Assembly (NCBI RefSeq): GCF_001894865.1
Contig: NZ_BCXA01000020.1
Span: 1-64,000, forward strand
Direction of reading: 5' to 3'
From: Rhodococcus maanshanensis NBRC 100610
GTDB lineage: Bacteria; Actinomycetota; Actinomycetes; Mycobacteriales; Mycobacteriaceae
Length of the DNA: 64,000 bases
Shown here: positions 1-7,982 of the stretch, piece after piece
Numbering within the stretch: the first letter of the stretch is position 1
How the letters are laid out: every line of letters begins with the position of its first letter
Position numbers and translations under genes: made by a program
Notes under the pieces: model-generated
What the model was told of the DNA's origin: nothing
The model's input: the letters and a program-made list of their open reading frames with translations, nothing else
Database searches by the model: none

Positions 1-1036
1 TGGCTGCCTTGATGGGGTCGAGGGTGATCGTGGAGGCGACGGTGTTGTTGTCGGCGGGTGCGACCGTGACCTCTTGGGTGGTGGTGGATCCGGTGACGCC
101 GTCCCGGCCGGAGAAGGTGGCGGTGATGGTGTGCTTGCCGTCGGTTTGGGCGTACCAGATCCTGGTGGCGGTGCCGTCGGCCTCGACCTTTGTGCTACCG
201 AGGATCTCGTTGCCGTCCTTGAATTCGACGGTGCCGCCCGCTGCTGCGGGAGTGATCTTCGCGGTCAGCGTGTACTCGTTGCTGTTGGGTGCCGCGGTGA
301 TGGGGTCGAGGGTGATCGTGGAGGTCGGTTCGGAGGGTTTGGTGGTGGTTGGTTCGGTGGGCTTGGTGGTGGTGGTGGTTGGTTCGGTCGTCTTGGTTGG
401 TTCGGTGGGGCGAGTCGGGTCGGATGAGCCGGATGAGCCGAGTGCCGGTGGTTCGGGGGAGTCGAGTGCCGGTCCCTTCGCCACGCGTACGAAGTTGAGG
501 AAGTCGGGCAGTTGCAGGCCCTGACCCCCGGCGGTGTCCTTGACTTCCAGCGCGATGTCGTTGGCGGCGGGGTCGATCACGGTGCCGTTGACAAGACCGG
601 CCAGCGGTGCGGGGAGCTGCTGGATCCAGGTGTCGAGCTGGTCGTGCAGGTCGGACAGGGTGCGTTCGCTGCGCGTCTGGTCCTTGACGTGGTAGCCGGC
701 GGCCTCGACGGCGGTGCGGGCGGCGGCCTTGTCGGGTCCGTCGGTGAGGCCGACCAGCGGGGTGCCGGCCTCGTCGAGCCAGGCGCCGGAGAAGGCGGCG
801 GGGAACTTGCCGCGCAGCGTCTCGGCGAACGTCGCCAGTTCCTGCCCGGTCTGGGCCCTCTCGAGGTACTGGTCGGGGCTGAGTCCGAGATCGCGCTGGA
901 TGGCGGCCACCATGTCCGCGGGCAGCGCGGGTGCCGGCGCGGCGGGTTCGGCCTGCGCGAGGGCCACGCACGGCGCGACCAGAAGCAGTGCCGCAGTACC
1001 GATCATCGCGGCACGGCGGGCGCGTGTACTACGCAT
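1..1036 (-). CDS. Secreted protein with S1-type protease prodomain and Ig-like repeats (partial)
   Basis: An exported protein whose C-terminus lies beyond the left edge; 345 codons are visible. Residues 1-30 are a Sec signal peptide (RARRAA, then a hydrophobic stretch ending ALAQA). Residues about 33-175 look like the alpha-lytic/streptogrisin protease prodomain (LSPDQYLERAQTG, GAWLDEAGTPLVG, a central KDQTRSERTL segment). No chymotrypsin-like catalytic domain follows. Instead come a Pro/Thr linker (TEPTTTTTKPTEP) and Ig-like bacterial repeats of about 96 residues (TITLDPI...NEYTLTAKI...GTVEFKDG); a second repeat begins at the edge. It probably acts outside the cell or in the envelope. A protease domain could still lie beyond the repeats. 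The start is the ATG before the basic signal-peptide residues. A possible zinc-regulator site lies 72 bp upstream. Confidence 0.7.
   Translation of the reverse strand, partial: MRSTRARRAAMIGTAALLLVAPCVALAQAEPAAPAPALPADMVAAIQRDLGLSPDQYLERAQTGQELATFAETLRGKFPAAFSGAWLDEAGTPLVGLTDGPDKAAARTAVEAAGYHVKDQTRSERTLSDLHDQLDTWIQQLPAPLAGLVNGTVIDPAANDIALEVKDTAGGQGLQLPDFLNFVRVAKGPALDSPEPPALGSSGSSDPTRPTEPTKTTEPTTTTTKPTEPTTTKPSEPTSTITLDPITAAPNSNEYTLTAKITPAAAGGTVEFKDGNEILGSTKVEADGTATRIWYAQTDGKHTITATFSGRDGVTGSTTTQEVTVAPADNNTVASTITLDPIKAA
10..324. repeat. Ig-like domain repeat within the secreted protein gene
   Basis: A 27-base stretch at 10-36 recurs identically at 298-324, offset 288 bp (96 codons). It encodes the STITLDPI start of successive Ig-like domains. 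Perfect conservation at DNA level suggests recent duplication or gene conversion; more copies probably lie left of the window. Confidence 0.75.
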
Positions 1037-1424
1037 GGGGACCTTTCGGATTGAGCGTTGCGGGTATGACCAGGCGCTGGGGCCGGGTCAGCGCCAGAGA
1101 CGGTATTGGTAATGATTGCCATTGACTACCGAAAATTGATGGGATGAATATTGGGCTCGACGGGCGTGCGTCGGCGGCCCGGACCTGCGGGGCTGGCGCT
1201 GGCCATCCCCAGGGCCATTGGTGCTGTTCAGCTCTGCTCCGCGCCGACTTGTAGTGGGTAGACCTTTGCTGCCGTCGCGAGGTCACCGCAATGAGGAGGG
1301 TGGCCGAACGCAGTCGCTGTTCCGGCAGGTCGGAGCGCAGCGTTCTGGGCCGACCGAGTCGCGGTCGGCGAAGCGGGCCTGATCGCCCGCATATCAGCCG
1401 GTGGGGCCGGTGGATGACCGATAA
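1037..1424. other. Intergenic region between divergent genes
   Basis: 388 bp without a convincing gene. Apart from the operator-like repeat at 1108-1120 I see only short AT-richer patches (1101-1150) that may hold the promoter of the leftward gene. Confidence 0.5.
1108..1120. promoter_or_regulatory. Possible Zur/Fur-family operator
   Basis: GGTAATGATTGCC is a 6-1-6 inverted repeat with one mismatch, inside the context TTGGTAATGATTGCCATTGA. This resembles the TGAnAATnATTnTCA style of actinobacterial Zur/Fur-family sites. It lies 72 bp upstream of the leftward secreted-protein start and about 300 bp from the rightward HTH gene. The assignment rests on pattern similarity only. Confidence 0.35.
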
Positions 1425-1772
1425 GTGCCAGCAGGGACAATCGCTGCCACCAACAAGCGGCGTGCCATCGACCGCGACCTGGTGAGGAAGGAATCCCTGG
1501 TGGGCGCTGTAACCCCCGCACGACGGACCGAGACGGCCCGCGAAGTCGCTGAGCGGCTCGGCATCTCACCGCGCACGGTGCGCAACATCATGGCCGAGCC
1601 TCGGGCCGAGTTCGAGGCACGTGCCGCCGAGCGCCGCCGCCGGGTGCTGGAGCTGCGCGCCGAGGGCCTCAAGCTGCGTGAGATCGCGAACGAGGTGGGC
1701 ATGACGGTCGGCGGTGTGGGCACCATCCTGCACCGCGCCTACAACGCCGAAGCCGCCCGACCCGCCACCTGA
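1425..1772 (+). CDS. Small helix-turn-helix DNA-binding protein
   Basis: A 115-residue basic protein with a GTG start. It carries two HTH-like segments: residues about 35-55 (TAREVAERLGISPRTVRNIM) and about 80-105 (LREIANEVGMTVGGVGTIL), joined by an Arg/Glu-rich helix (EARAAERRRRVLELRAEG). The two halves look like diverged copies of one HTH unit. Such proteins occur as stand-alone regulators or plasmid/phage-derived DNA-binding proteins; the target is unknown. It stands alone, diverging from the secreted Ig-repeat gene and followed by a strong stem-loop. No good ribosome binding site precedes the GTG, so the N-terminus is uncertain. Confidence 0.6.
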   Translation: MPAGTIAATNKRRAIDRDLVRKESLVGAVTPARRTETAREVAERLGISPRTVRNIMAEPRAEFEARAAERRRRVLELRAEGLKLREIANEVGMTVGGVGTILHRAYNAEAARPAT

Positions 1773-1897
1773 CCCGACCAAGACACCTCGGCCGCGCCCG
1801 TTCGTGGCCGGCGTCGGCACGGTGCGCTGGCCGCCGTTTATGAAGTAGAGGGCCCGCGCACGCTTGATGGCGTGCGGTACCCGGGTCCAACCAAGTA

Positions 1898-1938
1898 CAA
1901 GCCCCTTGCCGCGACCAAGAGTTGCGGCAAGGGGCTTG
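1898..1938. terminator. Bidirectional stem-loop terminator
   Basis: A perfect 15-bp stem (CAAGCCCCTTGCCGC at 1898-1912 and its complement at 1924-1938) with an 11-base loop. It sits between the convergent HTH gene and mycolyltransferase gene and is followed rightward by a TTTTC run at 1946-1950. It can end both transcripts. Confidence 0.8.
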
Positions 1939-2024
1939 CAGTCCGTTTTCAGTTCACGCGTTGCGACGATCCCTAGAATCCGCCGGTACCGGGGGTGCGG
2001 ATCTCGGAACTAACTATGGACGAC

Positions 2025-3089
2025 TCAACCGATGTTCCTCGACAGGTCGGGAATCATGCGGTTGACCTGGTCCTCCCAGTTCTTCCAGTTGTGGACTCCC
2101 GTTGCTGGGTAGTCGTAGTGGGCGTTGCCTGCGCCGATGGTGCCCATCCGGACCTCGAACGCGCGGGTGTTGGCCAGTGCCAACGCCTCCAACGGGACGG
2201 CCTGCACGACGCCGAGGGCATCGCTGACGTCGCCGGGGCCGGGGAGTCCGCTGCCGGAAGCGATCCACAACCGGGTGTTGTTCGCCTTCAGCATCGGCGC
2301 GAAGACGAACGGATCCATCCGCAGCCACTGCGGCCCCCACGGCGGCGCCATCGCGTCGATGTTGAAGCCGCCTGCCGAGACCATCGCGACGCGAAGTGCC
2401 TCGCGCATGCCGGGCGCCGAGTTGTTGAGGAAGCCGGAGTACGACCCGGCGAAGCTGAACTGCCGCGGGTAGTAGGCGGCGAGCGTCAGTGCGGCGCTGC
2501 CACCCATCGACAGGCCGAACACACCGTTGCGGGTGGATCTGAACCCCTCCCGCTCGGCAAGCGCGCGCGGCAGCTGTTGGGTCAGGAAGGTCTCCCACCT
2601 ATAGGTGTTGGCCTTGCCGTCGACGTCGGCCGCGGCATCCGAGCTGCCCAGCCCCGAAGACCCGTTGGAGCTGCCGGTGGATGACCCGAGATCGCCAGGA
2701 CCCCAGGTGCTCGGCGCGTTCCAGTCCGCGTAGAAGCTGGACTCCCCGCCGACCGGCATCACGACGTTGATGTTGGCGGCGGTCAGCGCGCGCGCGACGT
2801 TGGTCTCGATCTCCCAGCCGTTGAGATCGTTGCGGGCGCGCATCCCGTCGAGCGCGTACACCACACGGTTCCTGTTGCCGTCCGCGGCACGGAAGATGCG
2901 CGACTTGATCCCGCCCATGTCGGACTCGACCCAGAAGTCGTACCCGAAGTTCGGGTCGAACGCCGCGTTGGCTGTGCCAACCGGACCTGCTACCGACACC
3001 CCGAGCGGTAGCAGCATCGCCAACGACACCAGCATCGAGCGTTTGAGCCTCGAGACGGCCCTCCCACCCCTGAGACGTCTGACTCGCAT
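2025..3089 (-). CDS. Secreted mycolyltransferase, antigen 85 family
   Basis: Moves mycolic acids between trehalose mycolates and arabinogalactan in the cell envelope. The 354-residue protein has a signal peptide ending near GTANA (residue 42). The alpha/beta-hydrolase fold shows the nucleophile elbow GLSMGGSAA (Ser194) and a C-terminal HNWKNWEDQ with the catalytic His. The oxyanion and substrate segment (VVYALDGMRARNDLNGWE) matches Fbp/PS1-type enzymes. A Ser/Gly-rich low-complexity stretch (residues about 130-158: GSSTGSSNGSSGLGSS) interrupts the region between SFYADW and YRWETF, where antigen 85 proteins have a short Cys-containing loop. The ATG at 3089 is preceded by GAAAGG; longer readings of the frame have no such site. 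Which Fbp paralogue it matches cannot be told here. Confidence 0.9.
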   Translation of the reverse strand: MRVRRLRGGRAVSRLKRSMLVSLAMLLPLGVSVAGPVGTANAAFDPNFGYDFWVESDMGGIKSRIFRAADGNRNRVVYALDGMRARNDLNGWEIETNVARALTAANINVVMPVGGESSFYADWNAPSTWGPGDLGSSTGSSNGSSGLGSSDAAADVDGKANTYRWETFLTQQLPRALAEREGFRSTRNGVFGLSMGGSAALTLAAYYPRQFSFAGSYSGFLNNSAPGMREALRVAMVSAGGFNIDAMAPPWGPQWLRMDPFVFAPMLKANNTRLWIASGSGLPGPGDVSDALGVVQAVPLEALALANTRAFEVRMGTIGAGNAHYDYPATGVHNWKNWEDQVNRMIPDLSRNIG

Positions 3090-3216
3090 TCTGTTATTGC
3101 CTTTCGTCGGTGCGGCCGAGGATGGCCGCCGTTCACGGGCATCTGACACCATAACGCTGTATCGGTGCAGGAGGCGCCCAAAACGTCGCCGGGGGAGGCA
3201 CGTGTCCACGCGAAAT

Positions 3217-3249
3217 GGGCGCGACACGGGGGATTCCCGTGCCGCGCCC
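3217..3249 (-). terminator. Terminator after fadB
   Basis: GGGCGCGACACGGG (3217-3230) pairs with CCCGTGCCGCGCCC (3236-3249) across a 5-base loop with one mismatch. It lies 26 bp beyond the fadB stop and is followed leftward by AUUUCG. It probably ends the fadA-fadB transcript. Confidence 0.65.
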
Positions 3250-3274
3250 GCCTCGTGACGTGGTGTTTCTCTGG

Positions 3275-5380
3275 CTAGACGCTCGCGACGCCCGGCGCGA
3301 GGAAGCGCTTGCCGTTGACTGCCTCCGAGGTGCCGGTCCGGTCCAGGTACGGCGTGATGCCGCCGTTCCAGAAGCCGAAGCCGCCACCGAGGATCAGGCA
3401 GAGGTCGATGTCCTCGGCCGCCGCGACGACACCCTCGTCGAGCATGATCGCGATCTCCTCGGCGAACGCGCGACGCGTGCGCTCGAGGACCTCTTCGGCG
3501 GTGGACGCCTTGTCGCCCTGGGGCCACAGCGCGGCGACCTCGGGATCGACGACCTGGCCCTCGGGGCCGTAGGTCCACACGCCGGGCTTGCGGGCCTCCA
3601 CCAGCGCCTCGAGCCCGGGCGAGCTCTTGAAGCGCGCCGGGTACGCGGCCTGCAGGGTCTCGCCGGTGTGCAGCGCGACCGCGGGGCCGACGAGCGCCAG
3701 CAGCGTGAAGGGGCTCATCGGCATGCCCAGCTCGCCGACCGCGTTGTCCGCGACGTCGAACGGGGTGCCCTCGTCCACGGCGGTCATGACCTCACCGAGG
3801 GTGCGGGTGACCAGGCGGTTGAAGACGAACCCGGCCTTGTCACCGCACAGCACTGCCGACTTCTTCAGCGACTTGGCGGTCGCGAAAGCCGTTGCCAGCG
3901 TTGCGTCGTCGGTCTTGTCACCCTTGATGATCTCGAGCAGCGGCAGCACCGCGACGGGGTTGAAGAAGTGGAATCCGACGACCCGCTCGGGGTGCTTGAG
4001 CTCGGACGCCATGTCGGTGATCGACAGCGACGAGGTGTTGGTCGCGAGGATCGTCTCGGGGGCGATGAACTCCTCGAGCTCGGCGAAGATCTTCTTCTTC
4101 AGGTCGAGGTTCTCGAAGACGGCCTCGATGACGAAGTCGGTCTTGGCGAACGCGGACTTGTCCAGCGAGCCGGAGACGAGCGCCTTGAGGCGGTTGGCCG
4201 CGTCGGCGGACAGCCGGCCCTTGCCCTGCAGCTTGTCGATCTCGGTGTGGACGTAGCCGACACCCTTGTCGATGCGCTCCTGGTCGATGTCGGTGAGGAT
4301 CACCGGGACCTTGAGCTGACGCACGAACAGCAGCGCGAGCTGGCTGGCCATCAGGCCTGCGCCGATGATGCCGACGCCGGTCACCTTGCGCGCCAACGAC
4401 TTGTCCGGCGCGCCCGCGGGACGCTTGGCCCGCTTGTTCACCAGGTCGAAGGCGTACAGGCCCGCGCGCAGCTCGTCGGCCATCAGTAGGTCGGCGAGCG
4501 CCTCGTCCTCGGCGGCGAAGCCGGCGTCGAGCGAGGCCGGATCGGTGAGGTCGGTGGTGCGGGCCAGTTCGAGCAGCTCGATGGCCCGGACCGCGCCAGG
4601 CGCGTTGTTCTTCGTCTTGCCCGCGACGAGGGCCTTCGCCCTTGCGATGGCGTCGTCCCAGCCCTGGCCGCGGTCGATCTCCGGGCGGGCCGGGGTGATC
4701 TCGCCCGCGAGGACCTGCGCGGCCCAGGCGAGGGACTGCTCGATGAAGTCGGCGGAACCGAACACCGCGTCGACGACGCCGAGCTCGAGGGCCTTCTTCG
4801 GGTTGATGACCCGGCCGTTGTTGAGCGGGTTCTCGAGGACGAGGGTGACCGCCTTGTCGGCGCCGATCAGGTTCGGCAGCAGCTGCGTGCCGCCCCAACC
4901 GGGGACCAGGCCGAGCATGGTCTCGGGCAGGCCGAGCGCGCCCGCGCTCTCGGATGCGGTGCGGTAGTGGCTGTGCAGCGCGACCTCGAGGCCGCCGCCG
5001 AGCGCGACGCCGTTGACGAAGGCGAAGGTCGGGACGGTGGACTCACGCAGGCGACGGAACACCTTGTGGCCCAGGCGGCCCAGCTCGATGCCCTGCTCGC
5101 GGCTGGTGATGGACGGCACGCCCTTGAGGTCCGCGCCCGCGGCGAAGATGAACGGCTTGCCGGTGATGGCGATCGCCGCGGGGTTCGCGGCGAAGGCCTC
5201 GTCGAGCGCGGCGTCGAGCGCGGTGAGTCCGCCGGGGCCGAAGGACGACGGCTTGGTGTGGTCGAAGCCGTTGTCGAGGGTGATCAGGGCGACCTGACCG
5301 TCGATCCCGGGCACGGACACGAGCTTGGTGTACGCGTTCGTCACGACCTCGTCGGCGAATGCGGTTGCGATTTCAGACAT
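3275..5380 (-). CDS. fadB: Fatty acid oxidation multifunctional alpha subunit
   Basis: Enoyl-CoA hydratase and L-3-hydroxyacyl-CoA dehydrogenase of the beta-oxidation trifunctional complex, partner of the thiolase FadA. In the 701 residues the N-terminal crotonase half has the oxyanion and acid segments (AITGKPFIFAAGADLKG; LPETMLGLVPGWGGTQ). The middle carries the NAD-binding motif GVGIIGAGLMASQ and the dehydrogenase catalytic region VVGFHFFNPV; two C-terminal dehydrogenase helical domains follow. Start ATG at 5380 (MSEIATAF), with GGAG about 10 bp upstream. fadA ends 2 bp before it, so the two are one operon read leftward. Length and order match the mycobacterial FadB family. Confidence 0.95.
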   Translation of the reverse strand: MSEIATAFADEVVTNAYTKLVSVPGIDGQVALITLDNGFDHTKPSSFGPGGLTALDAALDEAFAANPAAIAITGKPFIFAAGADLKGVPSITSREQGIELGRLGHKVFRRLRESTVPTFAFVNGVALGGGLEVALHSHYRTASESAGALGLPETMLGLVPGWGGTQLLPNLIGADKAVTLVLENPLNNGRVINPKKALELGVVDAVFGSADFIEQSLAWAAQVLAGEITPARPEIDRGQGWDDAIARAKALVAGKTKNNAPGAVRAIELLELARTTDLTDPASLDAGFAAEDEALADLLMADELRAGLYAFDLVNKRAKRPAGAPDKSLARKVTGVGIIGAGLMASQLALLFVRQLKVPVILTDIDQERIDKGVGYVHTEIDKLQGKGRLSADAANRLKALVSGSLDKSAFAKTDFVIEAVFENLDLKKKIFAELEEFIAPETILATNTSSLSITDMASELKHPERVVGFHFFNPVAVLPLLEIIKGDKTDDATLATAFATAKSLKKSAVLCGDKAGFVFNRLVTRTLGEVMTAVDEGTPFDVADNAVGELGMPMSPFTLLALVGPAVALHTGETLQAAYPARFKSSPGLEALVEARKPGVWTYGPEGQVVDPEVAALWPQGDKASTAEEVLERTRRAFAEEIAIMLDEGVVAAAEDIDLCLILGGGFGFWNGGITPYLDRTGTSEAVNGKRFLAPGVASV

Positions 5381-5382
5381 GG

Positions 5383-6588
5383 TTACTTGGCTCCGTCGAA
5401 GTTCGGGTTCTCCCAGATCACGGTTCCGCCCATGCCGAGACCGATGCACATGCTGGTCAGGCCGTAGCGGACGTCGGGACGCTGGGCGAACTGGCGGGAG
5501 AGCTGCGTCATCAGACGCACTCCCGAGGAGGCGAGGGGGTGGCCGCAGGCGATGGCGCCGCCCCACGGGTTGACGCGCGGGTCGTCGTCGGCGATGCCGT
5601 AGTGCTCGAGGAAGGCGATGACCTGGACCGCGAATGCCTCGTTGAGCTCGAAGAGGCCGATGTCCTCGATCTTCAATCCGGTACGGGCCAGCAGCTTCTC
5701 GGTGGCCGGGACCGGTCCGTAGCCCATCACGGCCGGGTCGACGCCCTGGTACGCGAAGCCGACCATGCGCATGCCGATCGGCAGGCCGAGCTCGATGGCG
5801 GTGTCCTCGCCCGCGAGGATCGCGGCAGTGGCGCCGTCGTTCAGGCCGGCCGCGTTGCCCGCGGTGATCCGGCCCGCGGGACGGAACGGGGTCTTGAGGC
5901 CCGCGAGGTCCTCGACGGTGGTGCCGGGGCGCGGCGGCTCGTCCTCGGTGGCGAGGCCCCAGCCTGCGGCCGAGCGGGTGGCGACGGGCACCAGGGTGTC
6001 GGCGATGTGGCCGGCCTCCTTTGCCGCCTGGTACTTGGCCTGCGACGCGACGGCGTAGGCGTCGGTGCGCTCCTTGGTGATGGTCGGGAACCGGTCGTGC
6101 AGGTTCTCGGCGGTGTTGCCCATCACCAGCGCGCTCTGATCGACCAGGCGGTCGGCCAGGAAGCGCGGGTTGGGGTCGGCACCCTCGCCCATCGGGTGAC
6201 GGCCCATGTGCTCGACGCCGCCCGCGATGACGACGTCGTACTGGCCGAAGCCGATGCCGGACGCGGTGGTGGTCACGGCGGTCATCGCGCCCGCGCACAT
6301 GCGGTCGATGGCGAAGCCGGGGACGGTCTCCGGCAGGCCGGCGAGGATTCCGGCGGTGCGGCCGATGGTCAGGCCCTGATCGCCGGTCTGCGTGGTCGCG
6401 GCGATGGCGACCTCGTCGATACGGGCGGGGTCGAGCTGCGGGTTGCGGCGGAGCAGTTCGCGGATGGCCTTGACGACGAGGTCGTCGGCACGGGTCTCCG
6501 CGTACATGCCCTTCGGTCCGGCCTTGCCGAACGGGGTACGGATGCCGTCGACGAAGACGACGCTGCGCTGTGATGCGGGAGCAGCCAC
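5383..6588 (-). CDS. fadA: Acetyl-CoA acyltransferase (3-ketoacyl-CoA thiolase), beta subunit
   Basis: Carries out the thiolytic last step of beta-oxidation and forms the complex with FadB. The 401 residues show the acyl-accepting Cys in IDRMCAGAMTAV, the GGAIACGHPLASSG segment with the catalytic His, and the C-terminal SMCIGLGMGG with the second Cys. The GTG start at 6588 has an ideal AGGAGG 8 bases upstream (6597-6602). It is the first gene of the leftward fadA-fadB operon. A stem-loop at 6608-6649 lies just ahead, leaving little space for a separate promoter, so transcription may partly come through from rnd. Confidence 0.95.
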   Translation of the reverse strand: MAAPASQRSVVFVDGIRTPFGKAGPKGMYAETRADDLVVKAIRELLRRNPQLDPARIDEVAIAATTQTGDQGLTIGRTAGILAGLPETVPGFAIDRMCAGAMTAVTTTASGIGFGQYDVVIAGGVEHMGRHPMGEGADPNPRFLADRLVDQSALVMGNTAENLHDRFPTITKERTDAYAVASQAKYQAAKEAGHIADTLVPVATRSAAGWGLATEDEPPRPGTTVEDLAGLKTPFRPAGRITAGNAAGLNDGATAAILAGEDTAIELGLPIGMRMVGFAYQGVDPAVMGYGPVPATEKLLARTGLKIEDIGLFELNEAFAVQVIAFLEHYGIADDDPRVNPWGGAIACGHPLASSGVRLMTQLSRQFAQRPDVRYGLTSMCIGLGMGGTVIWENPNFDGAK

Positions 6589-6607
6589 GCTGGATTCCTC
6601 CTGGCTG

Positions 6608-6649
6608 GAGTGGACGAACGGCCGGACACGACGTCCGGCCCGTCCACTC
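6608..6649 (-). terminator. Two-part stem-loop between rnd and fadA
   Basis: Outer stem GAGTGGACG/CGTCCACTC (9 bp) and inner stem GGCCGGAC/GTCCGGCC (8 bp) are separated by a 3-base bulge; the loop is ACGAC. It lies 10 bp past the rnd stop and 6 bp before the fadA ribosome site. No U-tract follows, so it could end rnd or attenuate fadAB. Confidence 0.6.
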
Positions 6650-6658
6650 TAGCGCGTA

Positions 6659-7930
6659 TTACTCACCGGTAACATGGGTGGGTGCCGTGCGCAGCGCCTC
6701 CGCGAGCAGGGGGGCCGTCAGCTCGCGCTGCCACTGCCTTGCGCCGCCTGCCGTCAGGGTCTGGTCGATCTCGGCGGTCACCTGCGCTGGGTCCCCTGGG
6801 TGACCGGCGGGATCGAAGTCCCAGCACAGGCGCCGGACGAGCTCGGGGGTGAGCAAGTTCTCCACCGGGACCTTCACCCGCTCCGAGAGTCCGGTGATGG
6901 CCGTGCGGGCCGCCGCCAGCCGCTCGGCGGCCTCGGGGTTGCGGCGGGACCAGCGGTTGATCGGCGGCGGACCGGTGAACGGCTGCGTCACAGGGGGCAG
7001 TTCCTCGGGCGAGAGTGCCCTCGCCCGTTCGAGTGCCTGCATCCACAGTGCCGAGGACCGGCGTTGACGCGGTCCGCCGAACACCGGCAGCGACCGCAAC
7101 GCGTCGACGGACCTGGGGTCGGCGGACGCCGCAGCGACGATCGCCGAGTCGGGCAGCACCCGCCCTGGCGCGACGTCACGCTTGCGGGCCAACTCGTCCC
7201 GCGCGGTCCACAGTTCGCGGACCGCGGCCAGCTGGCGCGGGGACTTGAGGGAGTGGATCTGCGACGTGCGCCGCCAGCGGTCGGGCTTGGGCTTCGGCGG
7301 GCCTGCGAGCCGCACGTGCTCGAATTCCTGCGCGGCCCAATCGGTCTTGCCCTGGGACTCGAGGTCCTCGGCGACGGCGTCGCGCAGTTCGAGGAGCACC
7401 TCGACGTCGAGGGCCGCGTAGTTCAGCCAGGTTTCGGGCAGCGGGCGGTTGGACCAGTCGTCGGCGCCGTGCCCCTTCTTCAGCTCGAAGCCGAGCTTGC
7501 GCTCGACGATCGCGGCAAGGCCGACCCGCTCGTATCCGGCCAGCCGGCCCGCCAGCTCGGTGTCGTAGAGGGCGGCTGGTCGCATGCCGAGCTCGTCGAG
7601 GCCGGGAAGATCCTGATCGGCCGAGTGCAGCACCCACTCGAGCGGGTTGATCACCTCGGCGAGCGGGGCCAGTTCGCCCGCGATCGGGATGGGGTCGACC
7701 AGGACGGTGCCCGCCCCCGCCCGCCGGAACTGCAGCAGGTAGGCGCGGTTCGAGTACCGGAAGCCGGAGGCGCGCTCGGCGTCGACCGCGAGCGGGCCGG
7801 TGCCCCCGGCGAGCCGGTCGACGGCCGCCGCCAGCAACCGGGTCGAGTCGACGAGCTCGGGGAGCCCGCCTGCGGGGGTCAGGAGCGGCACTGCGGTGCG
7901 CTCGGGGGCCTGGTCGCTGGCATCGGACAT
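6659..7930 (-). CDS. rnd: Ribonuclease D
   Basis: A DEDD-family 3'-5' exoribonuclease acting on tRNA and other RNA 3' ends. The 423 residues have the exonuclease motifs LAVDAERASGFRY (DxE), LHSADQDLPGL (motif II Asp) and LNYAALDVEVLLEL (YxxxD), then an HRDC domain (about 215-295, RRTSQIHSLKSPRQLAAV) and a second HRDC-like C-terminal region (PPPINRW...). I chose the ATG at 7930 (MSDASDQAP); the open frame runs further upstream but that part is low-complexity Arg/Pro. As I recall, M. tuberculosis has the same pair, Rv2681 (rnd-like) next to the DUF3000 gene Rv2680; here two lipid genes lie between them. Confidence 0.9.
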   Translation of the reverse strand: MSDASDQAPERTAVPLLTPAGGLPELVDSTRLLAAAVDRLAGGTGPLAVDAERASGFRYSNRAYLLQFRRAGAGTVLVDPIPIAGELAPLAEVINPLEWVLHSADQDLPGLDELGMRPAALYDTELAGRLAGYERVGLAAIVERKLGFELKKGHGADDWSNRPLPETWLNYAALDVEVLLELRDAVAEDLESQGKTDWAAQEFEHVRLAGPPKPKPDRWRRTSQIHSLKSPRQLAAVRELWTARDELARKRDVAPGRVLPDSAIVAAASADPRSVDALRSLPVFGGPRQRRSSALWMQALERARALSPEELPPVTQPFTGPPPINRWSRRNPEAAERLAAARTAITGLSERVKVPVENLLTPELVRRLCWDFDPAGHPGDPAQVTAEIDQTLTAGGARQWQRELTAPLLAEALRTAPTHVTGE

Positions 7931-7982
7931 GAACAATGACCTTACGGCGCGTACCCGGCGGTTCCGCAGATGCCGGTGCGCG

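Noticed and set aside
195-971. Arg/Pro-rich 258-residue frame on the minus strand
   Set aside because: It is a shifted frame of the secreted Ig-repeat gene; the real frame has a signal peptide and known domains.
3215-4489. 424-residue plus-strand frame opposite fadB
   Set aside because: Antisense shadow produced by high-GC codon bias; no domain, and fadB is unambiguous.
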